Below, in pieces: positions 8,244-16,890 of a stretch of 46,275 nucleotides of DNA. The notes beneath the pieces were generated by a model. That model saw only the letters and a list, made by a program, of their open reading frames with translations. It had not been told where the DNA came from and ran no database searches. Made by a program: the position numbers and the translations under genes. The DNA is from Chelativorans xinjiangensis (GTDB taxonomy: Bacteria > Pseudomonadota > Alphaproteobacteria > Rhizobiales > Rhizobiaceae). Within the stretch, counting starts at the first letter, position 1. Every line of letters begins with the position of its first letter. The DNA lies in the NCBI RefSeq assembly GCF_009812055.1, contig NZ_WQNH01000040.1:1-46275 (forward strand), given 5' to 3'.

Positions 8244-9512
8244 CTACCCCCGCGCCGCCTCCCGCAACGCGTCGACGAAATCGCGCTGCAGCGCCGTCGG
8301 CTGCCAGTCGCTGCGCGCGGTCATGCCGATGGGCCGCTCCGACTGCGGCAGCGCGAAGGGGATGACCTTGAGGAGGCCCGCCTTCTCGTCGTACTCGATC
8401 TGCTGGCGCGAAAGGATCGTCAGGCGGTCCGTCTGCATGAGGATGCCGCGCACGGCGATCAGCGAGCCGGTGACGACCGCCCCGTTCCACCGCCACTGCG
8501 GCGGGAAGTTTTCGGCAAGCGCGTTGAAGATCGCCCGCGTCGGCGTCCCCTGGCGCGGCAGCACCCAGGGGTAGCCGGCCAGGTCCTCGTAGGTGACCGT
8601 CCGTTTGTGCACCAGCGGATGGTCGGCGCGGCCGATGATCGACACCCCGTCGCTGAACAACGTCTCCTCCACCAGGCCCTTCCCCACGGCACCGCGCCGC
8701 AGGGCGCCGACGAGAAGGTCGATCTTGCCGATCAGGAGCGCGCGGATCAGGCTGTCATAGTCGCCGTCGAGGATCTCGACCGTCGCCCGCGGGCGCGAGG
8801 CGCACAGCCTGGCAATGGCGCTCGGGATGATCCTGGTGCGCACCAGCGGCAGCGTGCCGACGATGACGCGGCCGTCGAAGGTGCCTTCATATTCGCGCAC
8901 TTCCTCCAGCGCGCTCTCGAACTCCCTGAGGATCAGATGCGCATGGCTGGCGAGCGTCAAACCGGCCGGCGTCAGGTGGAGTGCGCGATAGGCGCCGTCG
9001 AACAGGGGAACCCCGCCGATGCGCTCCACCTGGCGCGCCGCGCGCTGCACCGAAGGCTCCGCCTGGCCGAGAAGCCGCGCCGCGCCCTGGAACGTGCCGG
9101 CCTCGGCGAAGGCGGCGAGCGCGCGCAGCTGGGTGCTCGTCGCATGCACCTCCAGGAGATCGACCGCCAGCCCCTTGCCGATGCGCGACTGCCGCGCAAG
9201 GCTCACGCTCGCCGCGCGCAGAAGCTCCAGGCTCCGCCGGGCGCGCCGGGCGAGGATGGCGCCGCGCTCGGTGGGAAAGACGCCGGCGCCCTGCCGGTCG
9301 AGCAGCGGGCCGCCGAACAGCTTCTCGAGCCGGGAGATCGCCTGCGAGGCGGCCGGCTGCGAGATGTGCACCTTCTCGGCGGCCCTCGAAAGGGAGGAGG
9401 AGGCGATTGCGGCGTCGAACAGCCGGACATGGCGCAGGTTGGGTTGCGTCTGCATGCCGTACTCTACGACAGCAGGCGTCTCATCGGAATGTGCCGAAGT
9501 CATCGACGACAT
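8244..9512 (-). CDS. LysR-family regulator with two N-terminal HTH domains
   Basis: At 422 residues this is about 120 longer than a normal LysR protein. The excess is a second LysR-type helix-turn-helix. The first spans about 27-84 (SRAAEKVHISQPAASQAISR, ending PTERG). The second spans about 127-185 (FQGAARLLGQAEPSVQRAAR, ending LTPAG). The ligand-binding domain starts near residue 213 (GRVIVGTLPLV). I chose the ATG at 9512 because GGAAGG lies six bases upstream; the frame further upstream only reads through a repeat. It follows galB-galC-galD on the same strand and is probably their regulator, with an aromatic or ring-cleavage acid as ligand (inferred). Confidence 0.9.
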   Translation of the reverse strand: MSSMTSAHSDETPAVVEYGMQTQPNLRHVRLFDAAIASSSLSRAAEKVHISQPAASQAISRLEKLFGGPLLDRQGAGVFPTERGAILARRARRSLELLRAASVSLARQSRIGKGLAVDLLEVHATSTQLRALAAFAEAGTFQGAARLLGQAEPSVQRAARQVERIGGVPLFDGAYRALHLTPAGLTLASHAHLILREFESALEEVREYEGTFDGRVIVGTLPLVRTRIIPSAIARLCASRPRATVEILDGDYDSLIRALLIGKIDLLVGALRRGAVGKGLVEETLFSDGVSIIGRADHPLVHKRTVTYEDLAGYPWVLPRQGTPTRAIFNALAENFPPQWRWNGAVVTGSLIAVRGILMQTDRLTILSRQQIEYDEKAGLLKVIPFALPQSERPIGMTARSDWQPTALQRDFVDALREAARG

Positions 9513-9551
9513 GCTATGCCTTCCGCTCGTAATCGGCAGAGAGAAAGCGCT

Positions 9552-9721
9552 CCGTCGCGCCCCCCTCTGTCCTGCCGGACATCTCCCCCACACGGGGGGA
9601 GATTGCGCCGGCCGCCTGCTCCGACCCCTATTCCGGGAGGGGGACTGGCGAAAGCCGGTGCGACGGCCAATCTCCCCCCGTGTGGGGGAGATGTCCCGCA
9701 GGACAGAGGGGGGCGCGACGG
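9552..9721. repeat. Family A palindromic repeat between galD and lysR
   Basis: Near-perfect inverted repeat with outer arms CCGTCGCGCCCCCCTCTGTC and the complement at 9702-9721. The compensating change of TTCGCGC to GTCGCGC on one side is matched by GCGCGAC on the other, so the pairing is conserved compared with other copies. Confidence 0.88.
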
Positions 9722-9773
9722 GGCGCCAAGTTTTCCGCCTGCCCGCTTTTCGCTCCCGCTCGCCCCACTCCAC

Positions 9774-10829
9774 TCAGGGAAAAACAACCCCATCCGCAAG
9801 CTTCCGCGCCGTCCTCAAGACGCCGGCCGATTGCACCTTCCCATCCTCGCCGAGATTGGCGATAACGGTGAACTCACCCGTCGGGTGTTCCACCGACATG
9901 GATTTCGTGCGCCCTTCCGGCACCTTCGCGTGCCGCGCCGCCGGCCCCTCGGGCAGCAGGCAGGCGGTGGCCACGCTGACGGCGCCGAGAACGCCGATAG
10001 CCGCATGGCAGCGATGCGGAATGAAGGTACGGGTGGAGATCGCCCCGCCATGGCGCGGCGGGCTCACCAGCGTCATCTTCGGCACGGACTTTTCCTTCAC
10101 GTCGCCGAGGTTCATCATCGGCCCCGCCTCGAGGCGGATGGCCTCGAGGCGGGCCTTCAGCGCCGCATTCGCCTCCAGTTCTGCCGGCGTCTCGTCGCCC
10201 CTGATGCCGAAGTCCGCCGCGTCGAGCACGACGCAGGGCATGCCGTTGTCGATCAGCGTGACCTCCACGCCGCCGACCGTGTCGACTTCCCTGCCCGACG
10301 GCAGAAGCGCCCCGCAGGTGGAGCCGGCGGTGTCCTCGAAGACGATGGGAATGGGCGCCGCCGCGCCGGGCACGCCGTCGATGCGCGCCTCGCCCATATA
10401 GTTGACCCTGCCGCCGGGTGTGGCGACCGTGGCGACTGCGACCTGGCCGGTGTTCTCCATAAAGATGCGCACCTCGGTCTCCTCCGACCGCGCCTTCACC
10501 AGCCCGCGCTCGATGGCGAAGGGCCCGACGGCGGCCAGGATGTTGCCGCAGTTCTGGCTGTCGGTGACGATCGCCTGGTCGACGAAGACCTGCAGGAACA
10601 GGTAGTCCACATCGACGCCTTCCCGCTCCGACCGCCGAACCACGGCGACCTTGGACGTCAGCGGATCGGCTCCGCCGAGGCCGTCGATCTGGCGCGGGTC
10701 GGGCGAGCCCATGATGCGCAGGAGCATGGCGTCGCGCATCTTCGCATCCTGCGGCAGGTCGGCGGCGAGGAAATAGCCGCCCTTCGACGTGCCGCCCCGC
10801 ATCCACATGGCGCGAATACCCTCAGACAT
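9774..10829 (-). CDS. galD: 4-oxalomesaconate tautomerase (PrpF/GalD family)
   Basis: PrpF-type isomerase of the diaminopimelate-epimerase fold (351 residues) with the N-terminal signature [12 protein letters not shown] (9-20) and a Cys in [15 protein letters not shown] near residue 94. GalD-type members convert the keto form of 4-oxalomesaconate to the enol form after gallate ring opening. The assignment as GalD rather than a methylaconitate isomerase rests on its operon: it overlaps the aldolase gene by eight bases, and that gene overlaps galB by one. No methylcitrate genes are near. Confidence 0.88.
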   Translation of the reverse strand: MSEGIRAMWMRGGTSKGGYFLAADLPQDAKMRDAMLLRIMGSPDPRQIDGLGGADPLTSKVAVVRRSEREGVDVDYLFLQVFVDQAIVTDSQNCGNILAAVGPFAIERGLVKARSEETEVRIFMENTGQVAVATVATPGGRVNYMGEARIDGVPGAAAPIPIVFEDTAGSTCGALLPSGREVDTVGGVEVTLIDNGMPCVVLDAADFGIRGDETPAELEANAALKARLEAIRLEAGPMMNLGDVKEKSVPKMTLVSPPRHGGAISTRTFIPHRCHAAIGVLGAVSVATACLLPEGPAARHAKVPEGRTKSMSVEHPTGEFTVIANLGEDGKVQSAGVLRTARKLADGVVFP

Positions 10830-11493
10830 ATTTGAGACCCTTCTCCTTCAGCCGTTCGCGCATGCCGTAGATATCGAGGCCGAGCTCGCCGGCGGCGAGC
10901 CGCTTGCGCTTGGCCTCCTCGTTCGCCATGCGCGCCTCGGCAGCCTTCAGGACATCGCCGGCGGCCTCGCGGCGGACGACGCAAACGCCGTCGTCGTCGG
11001 CGACGATCACATCACCCGGATTGACGAGAGCGCCGGCGCAGACCACCGGCACGTTGACCGAGCCCGGCGTCTCCTTGACGGTGCCCTGCGCGCAAACGTG
11101 GTGCGACCAGATGGGGAAGCCCATCTTCGTCAGATCGGCGACATCGCGCACGCCAGCGTCGATCACCAGCCCCCTGCAGCCGCGCGCCATCGCAGAGGTG
11201 GCGAGAAGGTCTCCGAAATAGCCGGCATCCGATGGCGAGGTGGGCGCCAGCACGAGGATATCCCCGTCCTTGAGCTGCTCGATGGCGACATGCACCATCC
11301 AGTTGTCGCCCGGAGGCGCGGAGATCGTCACCGCCGAGCCGGCAATGCGCGCACCGGGATAGATCGGCCGCATATAGGAGGCGAGGAGCCCGCTGCGCCC
11401 TTGCGCCTCGTGCACGGTCGCCACGCCGCATTCGGCCAGCCCGGCGATGACTTCCGGGTCGGCCCGCTCGATATTCTCAACGACGATGCCCAT
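10822..11493 (-). CDS. galC: 4-carboxy-4-hydroxy-2-oxoadipate aldolase/oxaloacetate decarboxylase (GalC/LigK family)
   Basis: RraA-fold class II aldolase of 223 residues. It splits 4-carboxy-4-hydroxy-2-oxoadipate into pyruvate and oxaloacetate, the last step of the gallate and protocatechuate 4,5-cleavage routes. Visible family residues are GDLLATSA (94-101) and the DAGVRD motif (112-117) with the substrate arginine and metal-binding aspartate. The ATG at 11493 overlaps the galB stop as TGATG, and earlier in-frame starts run into galB. Distinguishing it from other RraA-like aldolases depends on the galB and galD neighbours. Confidence 0.9.
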   Translation of the reverse strand: MGIVVENIERADPEVIAGLAECGVATVHEAQGRSGLLASYMRPIYPGARIAGSAVTISAPPGDNWMVHVAIEQLKDGDILVLAPTSPSDAGYFGDLLATSAMARGCRGLVIDAGVRDVADLTKMGFPIWSHHVCAQGTVKETPGSVNVPVVCAGALVNPGDVIVADDDGVCVVRREAAGDVLKAAEARMANEEAKRKRLAAGELGLDIYGMRERLKEKGLKYV

Positions 11494-12224
11494 CACAACT
11501 GATCCACGGTTCTCGGGAAGATCGACTGGAACGCCTCGGCGTATCTGGCGGCGCGCCCGCCCGCCTGCCCGCCGGAGTTGCGGCGGAACTGGTTGGCCCG
11601 GTTCTCCGCGACGTTCGTGTAGTAATCCCACAGGTGCTGCTGGCCCTCCATGCACTCGATGGCCGCGCGCTTCTTGTCCCATACCTCGGTGATGTCGAGG
11701 ATGGTGTCGGGCTTCCAGCCGCATTGCTCCGTCTGATGCGGCTCGAAGAGGTAGAGCTGCGGCGCCCCCAGCACCTTCTCCCCCGGCTTGTGCCCCCAGG
11801 CCTGCGCGATCATGCGGCATTCGAGCGCCATCCGCGTCGCATAGGGATGGTCGGTGTTGTACGGGTCGTCGAGCGAGTGCGAGAGCATGAAGGCCGGCTG
11901 CACCCGGCGGATCACGTCCACCAGCCGGTCCTTTCCCTGGCGGTCCATCTCCAGCGGATAGTCGCCGAGGTCGAAGAATTCGATCTCGTGTGCGCCAAGC
12001 GCCTTCGCCGCGTTCTCCGCCTCCTTGCGCCGCGCTGCCTTGACGCCTTCCAGGCTCGCCCCTTCATCCTTCCAAAGCTTGGCGCTCTCCCCGCGCTCGC
12101 CATAGGAGAGGCAGACGACGGTGACGTCGAAACCTTGCTCCTGATGCAGCGCGATGGCGCCGCCGCAGCGCCAGACGAAGTCGGCCGAATGGGCGCTGAT
12201 CACCAAAACTGTCTTTTCGCTCAT
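11493..12224 (-). CDS. galB: 4-oxalomesaconate hydratase (GalB, PIG-L family)
   Basis: Zinc hydrolase-fold protein of the PIG-L/LmbE family, 243 residues. The usual AHPDD motif is here AHSADF (11-16), a variant I associate with GalB, and the later [13 protein letters not shown] stretch supplies further metal ligands. GalB hydrates 4-oxalomesaconate to 4-carboxy-4-hydroxy-2-oxoadipate, which the next gene product cleaves. It is the first gene of galB-galC-galD, with GGAG 7-8 bases before the ATG. The sequence-unrelated LigJ does the same job in Sphingobium. A deacetylase role is the main alternative, but the operon argues against it. Confidence 0.9.
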   Translation of the reverse strand: MSEKTVLVISAHSADFVWRCGGAIALHQEQGFDVTVVCLSYGERGESAKLWKDEGASLEGVKAARRKEAENAAKALGAHEIEFFDLGDYPLEMDRQGKDRLVDVIRRVQPAFMLSHSLDDPYNTDHPYATRMALECRMIAQAWGHKPGEKVLGAPQLYLFEPHQTEQCGWKPDTILDITEVWDKKRAAIECMEGQQHLWDYYTNVAENRANQFRRNSGGQAGGRAARYAEAFQSIFPRTVDQL

Positions 12225-12260
12225 GGCTTGGCTCCTAATTTTACAGTTACGATTTACCGC

Positions 12261-12330
12261 CGCGCCCCTTCGCGCGCCCCCCTGTCCTGAGCTTGTCGAA
12301 GGGCCGGACAGAGGGGGCGTGAAGGGGCGC
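12261..12330. repeat. Short family A derivative with a GTCGAAGGG module
   Basis: About 70-base inverted repeat: CGCCCCTTCGCGCGCCCC on the left pairs with GGGGGCGTGAAGGGGCG on the right. The centre carries TCCTGAGCTTGTCGAAGGG, a module also found as an insert in the repeat at 35402. It lies between galB and the dioxygenase gene. Confidence 0.75.
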
Positions 12331-12339
12331 TGACCATTG

Positions 12340-13308
12340 CTAGGCTTTGTCCGTGCTTGCCTTCACCGGCGGCGTGCCGTGGGTGTGGAACGATTCGATC
12401 GTCTTGAGCCCCCAGGCCTGCCCCTTCCTGCGCTCCGCCTCGGTCCAGGTGACGGGCTGCCAGTCCGGCCTGAGGATCAGCCGCGCCCCGGCATTGGCAA
12501 CCTCCACGCGGTTGCCCGCCGGCTCGTACACATAGAGGAAGAAGGTGCCCTGGATGGCGTGCTTGTGCGGCCCGGTCTCGATGAAGACGCCGTTCTCCAG
12601 GAAGATGTCGGCCGCGCGCAGCACGTCCTCGCGGCTGTCGACCGCATAGGTGACGTGGTGGAAGCGGCCGGACATGCCGGAATGGTCTTCGGTATAGGCG
12701 ATGTCGTAGCTCTTGTTGTTGACCGTGAACCAGCAGCCGCCGAGCCGCCCGTTGTCGAGCTGGATCTGCTCGGTCACGCGGCTGCCCAGCGCCGTGCACA
12801 TGAAGTCGCGGATGACGGCTATGTCCCGGGCGAGAAGGTTGAGATGGTCGATCCGCCGCACGCACACGCCCCGCCCATGGTAGCGCTGCGCCAGGTTCTT
12901 GAGCGCCGGGCGCTCCTCCGGCGGCGCCTCGTAGGGCTTCGTGTCGTAGTAAAGTTCGAAGATGTGGCCGTCCGGATCGGTGAAGCGGTAGGCCCTCCCG
13001 TGCCCCAGATCGCCCTCCACCCAGCCGATCCCCCAGCCCATCGCCTCGATCACGGCGACCCGCCGCTCTAGCGCCTCGGGCGAAGAGGTGCGGTAGGCGA
13101 CGTGGCCGACGCCGGTGTTGTCGGACCGGGTGAGCTTGAGCGTGTGGAACTCGTAGTCGTCCCAGCCGCGCAGATAGGCCGACGCATCGTCGCGGCCGCT
13201 CTCGGTCAGCCCGTAGACGTTGACGAAGAAGTCGAGGCTCTCCTCGAACTTGTCCGTCAGCACCTCCACATGGCCAAGATGGGCAACGTCGAAACAGGGT
13301 TCGGTCAT
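12340..13308 (-). CDS. Two-domain extradiol ring-cleavage dioxygenase (catechol 2,3-dioxygenase-like, VOC superfamily)
   Basis: Type I extradiol dioxygenase of 322 residues made of two VOC modules. The C-terminal module holds the iron ligands His155 (RRIDHLNLLARD), a His in FHHVTYAV (217-218) and Glu269 (GNRVEV). It also has the second-sphere His250 and Tyr261 expected of XylE-like enzymes. The N-terminal module keeps DPDGHIFELYY (111-121). It is the only ring-opening enzyme in the block, just upstream of galBCD, so the likely substrate is gallate, 3-O-methylgallate or a related catechol carboxylate. That is inference, because gallate cleavage is normally done by unrelated LigAB/DesB-type enzymes. 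The ATG at 13308 follows GGGAG. Confidence 0.88.
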   Translation of the reverse strand: MTEPCFDVAHLGHVEVLTDKFEESLDFFVNVYGLTESGRDDASAYLRGWDDYEFHTLKLTRSDNTGVGHVAYRTSSPEALERRVAVIEAMGWGIGWVEGDLGHGRAYRFTDPDGHIFELYYDTKPYEAPPEERPALKNLAQRYHGRGVCVRRIDHLNLLARDIAVIRDFMCTALGSRVTEQIQLDNGRLGGCWFTVNNKSYDIAYTEDHSGMSGRFHHVTYAVDSREDVLRAADIFLENGVFIETGPHKHAIQGTFFLYVYEPAGNRVEVANAGARLILRPDWQPVTWTEAERRKGQAWGLKTIESFHTHGTPPVKASTDKA

Positions 13309-13364
13309 TTCATCATCTCCCTTTACTTCATTCGGAGAAACATACGTGCCGCCATGTCGCTCCC

Positions 13365-14669
13365 CTATCCGATCATCGTGTTCGGCAGGAACAGTGCGAT
13401 CTGCGGGAAAAGGACGAGCAGGATCACCGCGATCAGCATCACGAACCAGAACGGCATGACGCCGGCGAAGATGTCGCGCAGCGGGATATTCGGCGCCACC
13501 GACTTGACGATGAAGACGTTGACGCCCACCGGCGGGCTGATCAGCCCCATCTCCAGCGTCAGCACCACCAGCACGCCGAACCAGATGGGATCGAAGCCGA
13601 GCCCGACAACGATCGGGAAGAAGATCGGCATCGTCAAAACCAGCATGGCGAAGCCTTCGAGGAAGAGGCCGAGCACGAGATAGCATAGAAGGATGAGCGC
13701 CAGGATGCCGGTCGGGCCGATATCGAGGCCGGTCAAAAGCGTTGCCACCTCATGCGGGATCCGGCTCAAGGCGAGGAACGGGTTGAGCAGGTGCGCGGAG
13801 ATCAGGATCAGCATGACCGTCGCCGTAGTAGTGATGGAATCGCGCACCGCATGGTAGAACGACTTCATCGTCAGCTGGCGCGCCACGACGCTGAAGAGCG
13901 TCACCAGCCCGGCCCCCACCGCCGCCGCCTCCACCGGCGAGAAGAAGCCGACATAGATGCCGCCGATGGTCAAAAGCACGATACCGATGATCGGGACGGC
14001 GCCCAGGAGGGCGGCCGACTTCTCCCGCAAGCTCCTGTGCGGGCCGCTCGGCCCGTAGCTGGGCCGCAGGATGGACAGCGCCGTGATGAGCAGGATGAAC
14101 AGGAGCAACAGCATGATGCCCGGCAAAACGCCGGCGAGGAACAGGCGGCCGATCGATTGCTGCGTCAGGATGGCGTAGACCACGAAGCCGGTGGACGGCG
14201 GAATGAGGATGCCGAGCGTGCCGCCGGCCGCCACGGCACCCGTCGAAAGCCTGGGGTCGTAGTTGAACCGCTCCATCTCGGCGAGCGACACGCGGCCCAT
14301 GGTGAGCGCTGAGGCGACCGAGGAGCCGCACAGCGCGGCAAATCCGCCGCAGCCGACGATGGTGGCCGAGGCAAGCCCGCCCCTGATCGAGCCGATGATC
14401 GCGTAGGCCGCGTCGTAGAGCCGCCGGCTCATGCCGCTGGCGGTCGCCACGTTGCCCATGAGGATGAAGAGCGGCACCACGATCAGCTCGGCACTGGAGG
14501 CCAGCGTGAAGGTCTCGCTGGCGAGGAGGTTGAACGCGTTGGCCGGGCTCGACAGAACCGACACGCCGGCAAGCCCGACGACGAACATGGCGAAGGCGAC
14601 GGGAATGCGGAGCGCCAGAAGCGCGAACAGCGCGAGGATGCCGATCAGGCCGACCAGGCCCGGGCTCAA
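13365..14669 (-). CDS. TRAP transporter large permease subunit (DctM family)
   Basis: Second TRAP channel subunit, 434 residues and about 12 membrane segments. It has LALRIPVAFAM near the start, CGSSVASALTMGRVSLAEM, GGTLGILIPPSTGFVVYA and the C-terminal SPPVGVNVFIVKSVAP typical of DctM. The start is TTG at 14669: GGAGG lies five bases upstream and the codon overlaps the small-subunit stop as TTGA. The gene lies between the second TRAP binding-protein/small-subunit genes and the dioxygenase gene, all on one strand. Import of a methoxylated or hydroxylated benzoate is likely from context. Confidence 0.93.
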   Translation of the reverse strand: MSPGLVGLIGILALFALLALRIPVAFAMFVVGLAGVSVLSSPANAFNLLASETFTLASSAELIVVPLFILMGNVATASGMSRRLYDAAYAIIGSIRGGLASATIVGCGGFAALCGSSVASALTMGRVSLAEMERFNYDPRLSTGAVAAGGTLGILIPPSTGFVVYAILTQQSIGRLFLAGVLPGIMLLLLFILLITALSILRPSYGPSGPHRSLREKSAALLGAVPIIGIVLLTIGGIYVGFFSPVEAAAVGAGLVTLFSVVARQLTMKSFYHAVRDSITTTATVMLILISAHLLNPFLALSRIPHEVATLLTGLDIGPTGILALILLCYLVLGLFLEGFAMLVLTMPIFFPIVVGLGFDPIWFGVLVVLTLEMGLISPPVGVNVFIVKSVAPNIPLRDIFAGVMPFWFVMLIAVILLVLFPQIALFLPNTMIG

Positions 14670-15181
14670 AGCACCTCCCTCCCCTGTTCTCCGCCGGCCT
14701 CAAGGCCCGCCAGAACGATCTCGGCGGCCCGCAGCGCCATCGTCAGCGCGGTGAGAATGGAAAAGCCGGCCAGCGCCCACTGGAACCACGCCTTGGGCAG
14801 GTTGATGATGTTGGTGGACAGGTTGAGCATCAGCGACAGCTGGGCCGACTGGATGATCTTCCAGGCAATGGCCGCGAAGATCGCAGCACCGAGCAGCGCG
14901 ACGGCGATGTCGATCGCGCGGTTCAGCCGCGGCGGAAAACTGTTCTCGAAGATGTCGACGGCGATGTGCCCCTTGATGCGGTCGCAATAGGCCATGCCGC
15001 CGAAGACGATGATCACCATCGACATCTGGCCGATGTCCTGCGCCCCGCGCAGCGGCGCCCCGAAATAGCGGCCGATCACATCGACGAGCACGACACAGGT
15101 GACGAGCACCAGCGCCGCGCTGCCGGCCATGCTGGACAGGCCGATCAGCCTGTCCACGTTTGTCCGCAAGAAATCCAGCAT
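14666..15181 (-). CDS. TRAP transporter small permease subunit (DctQ family)
   Basis: Four-helix small TRAP subunit of 171 residues, with DVIGRYFGAPLRGAQDI after the first helix and DRIKGHIAVDIF in the middle, both typical of DctQ. The open frame extends to 15286 and has an ATG at 15217, but that stretch lies in a RIME-like palindrome shared by other rhizobial intergenic regions. I therefore take the ATG at 15181 (MLDFLRTNVDR) as the native start. Its ribosome site is weak, so coupling or the repeat itself may influence expression. It overlaps the large-subunit gene by four bases. Confidence 0.88.
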   Translation of the reverse strand: MLDFLRTNVDRLIGLSSMAGSAALVLVTCVVLVDVIGRYFGAPLRGAQDIGQMSMVIIVFGGMAYCDRIKGHIAVDIFENSFPPRLNRAIDIAVALLGAAIFAAIAWKIIQSAQLSLMLNLSTNIINLPKAWFQWALAGFSILTALTMALRAAEIVLAGLEAGGEQGREVL

Positions 15182-15209
15182 CGAACCCGCTCGCTGTAGA
15201 TTATTGGAA

Positions 15210-15363
15210 CGACGCATCGTGCTTTCCGAAAATCGATCCCGATTTTCGGGCCGATGCGCTGGAGCAATTCCAGGAAAAGTGGACACCGGTTTTCCGTCCG
15301 GAATTGCGTAAAATCAAAAGCTTAGATCGTTTCAGCGTTTCCGTGAAACACTGAAACGATCTA
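15210..15363. repeat. RIME-like rhizobial intergenic palindrome between dctP and dctQ
   Basis: Mosaic of two hairpins. CGAAAATCG-ATC-CGATTTTCG is flanked by GCATCG and CGATGC. The second part holds CGATGCGCTGGAGCAATTCC and pairs of the GAAAAGTGG/CCGGTTTTCC type, and ends in AGATCGTTTCAGCG...TGAAACGATCT. This matches, from memory, the RIME-type elements of Rhizobium and Mesorhizobium intergenic DNA. It fills the gap between binding-protein and permease genes. Confidence 0.82.
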
Positions 15364-15367
15364 GCCG

Positions 15368-16363
15368 TCAGTTGCCGGTCATGGCCGCCAGCACGTCCTC
15401 CGCCCCCATGTCTTCGAGCAGTTTCTCGCGCAGGGGGTCGGCGATCTCGGTGAAGGCGGCGACCTCCTCCTCCGTCAGGTCGATCACCGTGTTGTCCGGG
15501 TTGTCGCGCAGCGCCAGCAGCGTGCGCTCGGCCAGGGCGTTCCATCCCTCCTCGCCCTTCTGCGAGAGGCCGCGCCCGGTGTGCTTGTCGAGGATGGCGC
15601 GATGCTCCTCGCTCAGGCCCTCATAGCGCGCCTCGTTCATGACCAGGTAGAACATGATGTGGCCGAGCGGCGCGCCGACCGAATAGGAATTCGCCACCTC
15701 GTCGAGCTTGAAGTCGTTGACGGCGCTGGCGCCTGTCACGATGCCGTCGATCAGCCCCGTCTGCAGCGCATTGTACATCTCGCCGGCGGGCATCTGCACG
15801 GGCGTCGCGCCGAACGCCTCGACAAGCGCGCCCGGCACCGAGCCGGAGACGCGGATGCGCAGGCCTTTCAGATCCTCGGGCGAGCGTATCTCGCGGTCGC
15901 GCATGATGAAGATGCTGGGCTCGGAGACCCACAGCGCGAGCGGCCGCGTGCCGGGAAACTCGTCGGACAGATGCTCGTCGAGGGCGTTCCACAGCATGTC
16001 GTAGCCGGTCACGCCCTCGGGGATGGCGCCGGGCATCTCGACGATCATCGACTTGGGAAACTGCGAGGACGTATAGCCCGACAGCCCCCAGGTGATGTCG
16101 GCGACGCCCTGGACGGCGCGCACATACTGCTCCATCGGGCCGGCGCCCAATTCGCCGCCGGGATGGACCTGGATCGTCAGGTCGCCGCCGCTGTCGGCCT
16201 CCACGCCCTTCGACAACGGCTCCACCACCGAGGCGGTGACCACATGCGCGGGCGCCACGAAATGCGCCAGCGACAGCGTCTCGGCGGGCGCCATTGCCGG
16301 CGCCGCGATCATGCTTGACGCCAGCATCAGCAAACCGGCGGACTTATTGAAGAAAGCTTTCAT
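15368..16363 (-). CDS. TRAP transporter substrate-binding protein (DctP family)
   Basis: Periplasmic binding protein of 331 residues. A clear signal peptide (MKAFFNKSAGLLMLASSM) ends near AMAPAE, residue 28. DctP features include VHPGGELGAG near residue 68, LRIRVSGSVPGALVEAFGATP and LQTGLIDGIVTG. The ATG at 16363 follows GGAGGAG. It is the first gene of the second TRAP set and is probably promoter-proximal. Neighbouring demethylase, dioxygenase and gal genes suggest an aromatic acid such as syringate, vanillate or gallate as ligand, which is inference. Confidence 0.92.
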   Translation of the reverse strand: MKAFFNKSAGLLMLASSMIAAPAMAPAETLSLAHFVAPAHVVTASVVEPLSKGVEADSGGDLTIQVHPGGELGAGPMEQYVRAVQGVADITWGLSGYTSSQFPKSMIVEMPGAIPEGVTGYDMLWNALDEHLSDEFPGTRPLALWVSEPSIFIMRDREIRSPEDLKGLRIRVSGSVPGALVEAFGATPVQMPAGEMYNALQTGLIDGIVTGASAVNDFKLDEVANSYSVGAPLGHIMFYLVMNEARYEGLSEEHRAILDKHTGRGLSQKGEEGWNALAERTLLALRDNPDNTVIDLTEEEVAAFTEIADPLREKLLEDMGAEDVLAAMTGN

Positions 16364-16521
16364 CTCATTCTCCTCCCTCATGCCAAAAGGACCGCCGGCG
16401 CCGATACCGGCACGGGCCCGATGACGAACGCAATGGTTAGGCCCGGCCCCGGCTCCAGGCCAATTCGAAGTCGGTTCGCGGCATAAGTTTTTGCTATAAT
16501 TGTGTTTGAAGGGATGGCCTT

Positions 16522-16709
16522 GGCGCCCCTTCACGCCCCCCCCTCTGTCCTGCCGGACATCTCCCCCACACGGGGGGAGATCAGCCGTCATGCTCGTTTT
16601 CGCCAATCGCCAGCCTTGCAGAAGAGGCGCCGGAGCAAGCGGCCAGGGTAATCTCCCCCCGTGTGGGGGAGATGTCCGGCAGGACAGAGGGGGGCGCGAA
16701 GGGGCGCCG
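16522..16709. repeat. Family A palindromic repeat upstream of the second TRAP operon
   Basis: Full-size copy. GGCGCCCCTTCACGCCCCCC on the left pairs with the complement ending at 16709, with the inner CTCCCCCACACGGGGGGAG and its partner. It occupies much of the 527-base gap 16364-16890. The remainder (16364-16521 and 16710-16890) shows no gene and no promoter I would defend, apart from an AT-rich stretch near 16480-16505. Confidence 0.88.
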
Positions 16710-16890
16710 TCATCTCCATTGGCCGAACGCCCAAGGCGATGTTCATGGCATGCTCTCCCACCGATGCATGGCATCTCACAGACCCGATTGCCTGAATGAT
16801 CGGCCTATGCCGGAACATCGAAACACCACCAGCGATCGATGCCAAGCAAACGTTAGCAGTGAGCCCTCGCGGAAGCCCCTGCCCCGCACC

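Noticed and set aside
9552-9721. Recurring peptides such as [13 protein letters not shown] and [14 protein letters not shown] in several frames
   Set aside because: They are translations of family A and B palindromic repeats, not a protein family.
8157-10835. 892-codon frame on the plus strand
   Set aside because: Antisense to the LysR and galD genes, with low-complexity Arg/His-rich translation.
15182-15286. N-terminal extension of the second dctQ to 15217 or 15286
   Set aside because: The added codons lie in a RIME-like repeat and other DctQ proteins start at the position chosen here.
16470-16510. TATAAT-like sequence (GCTATAATTG) before the second TRAP operon
   Set aside because: The good match is on the plus strand, pointing away from the TRAP genes into a repeat with no gene after it. 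I could not find a convincing -35 partner on either strand.
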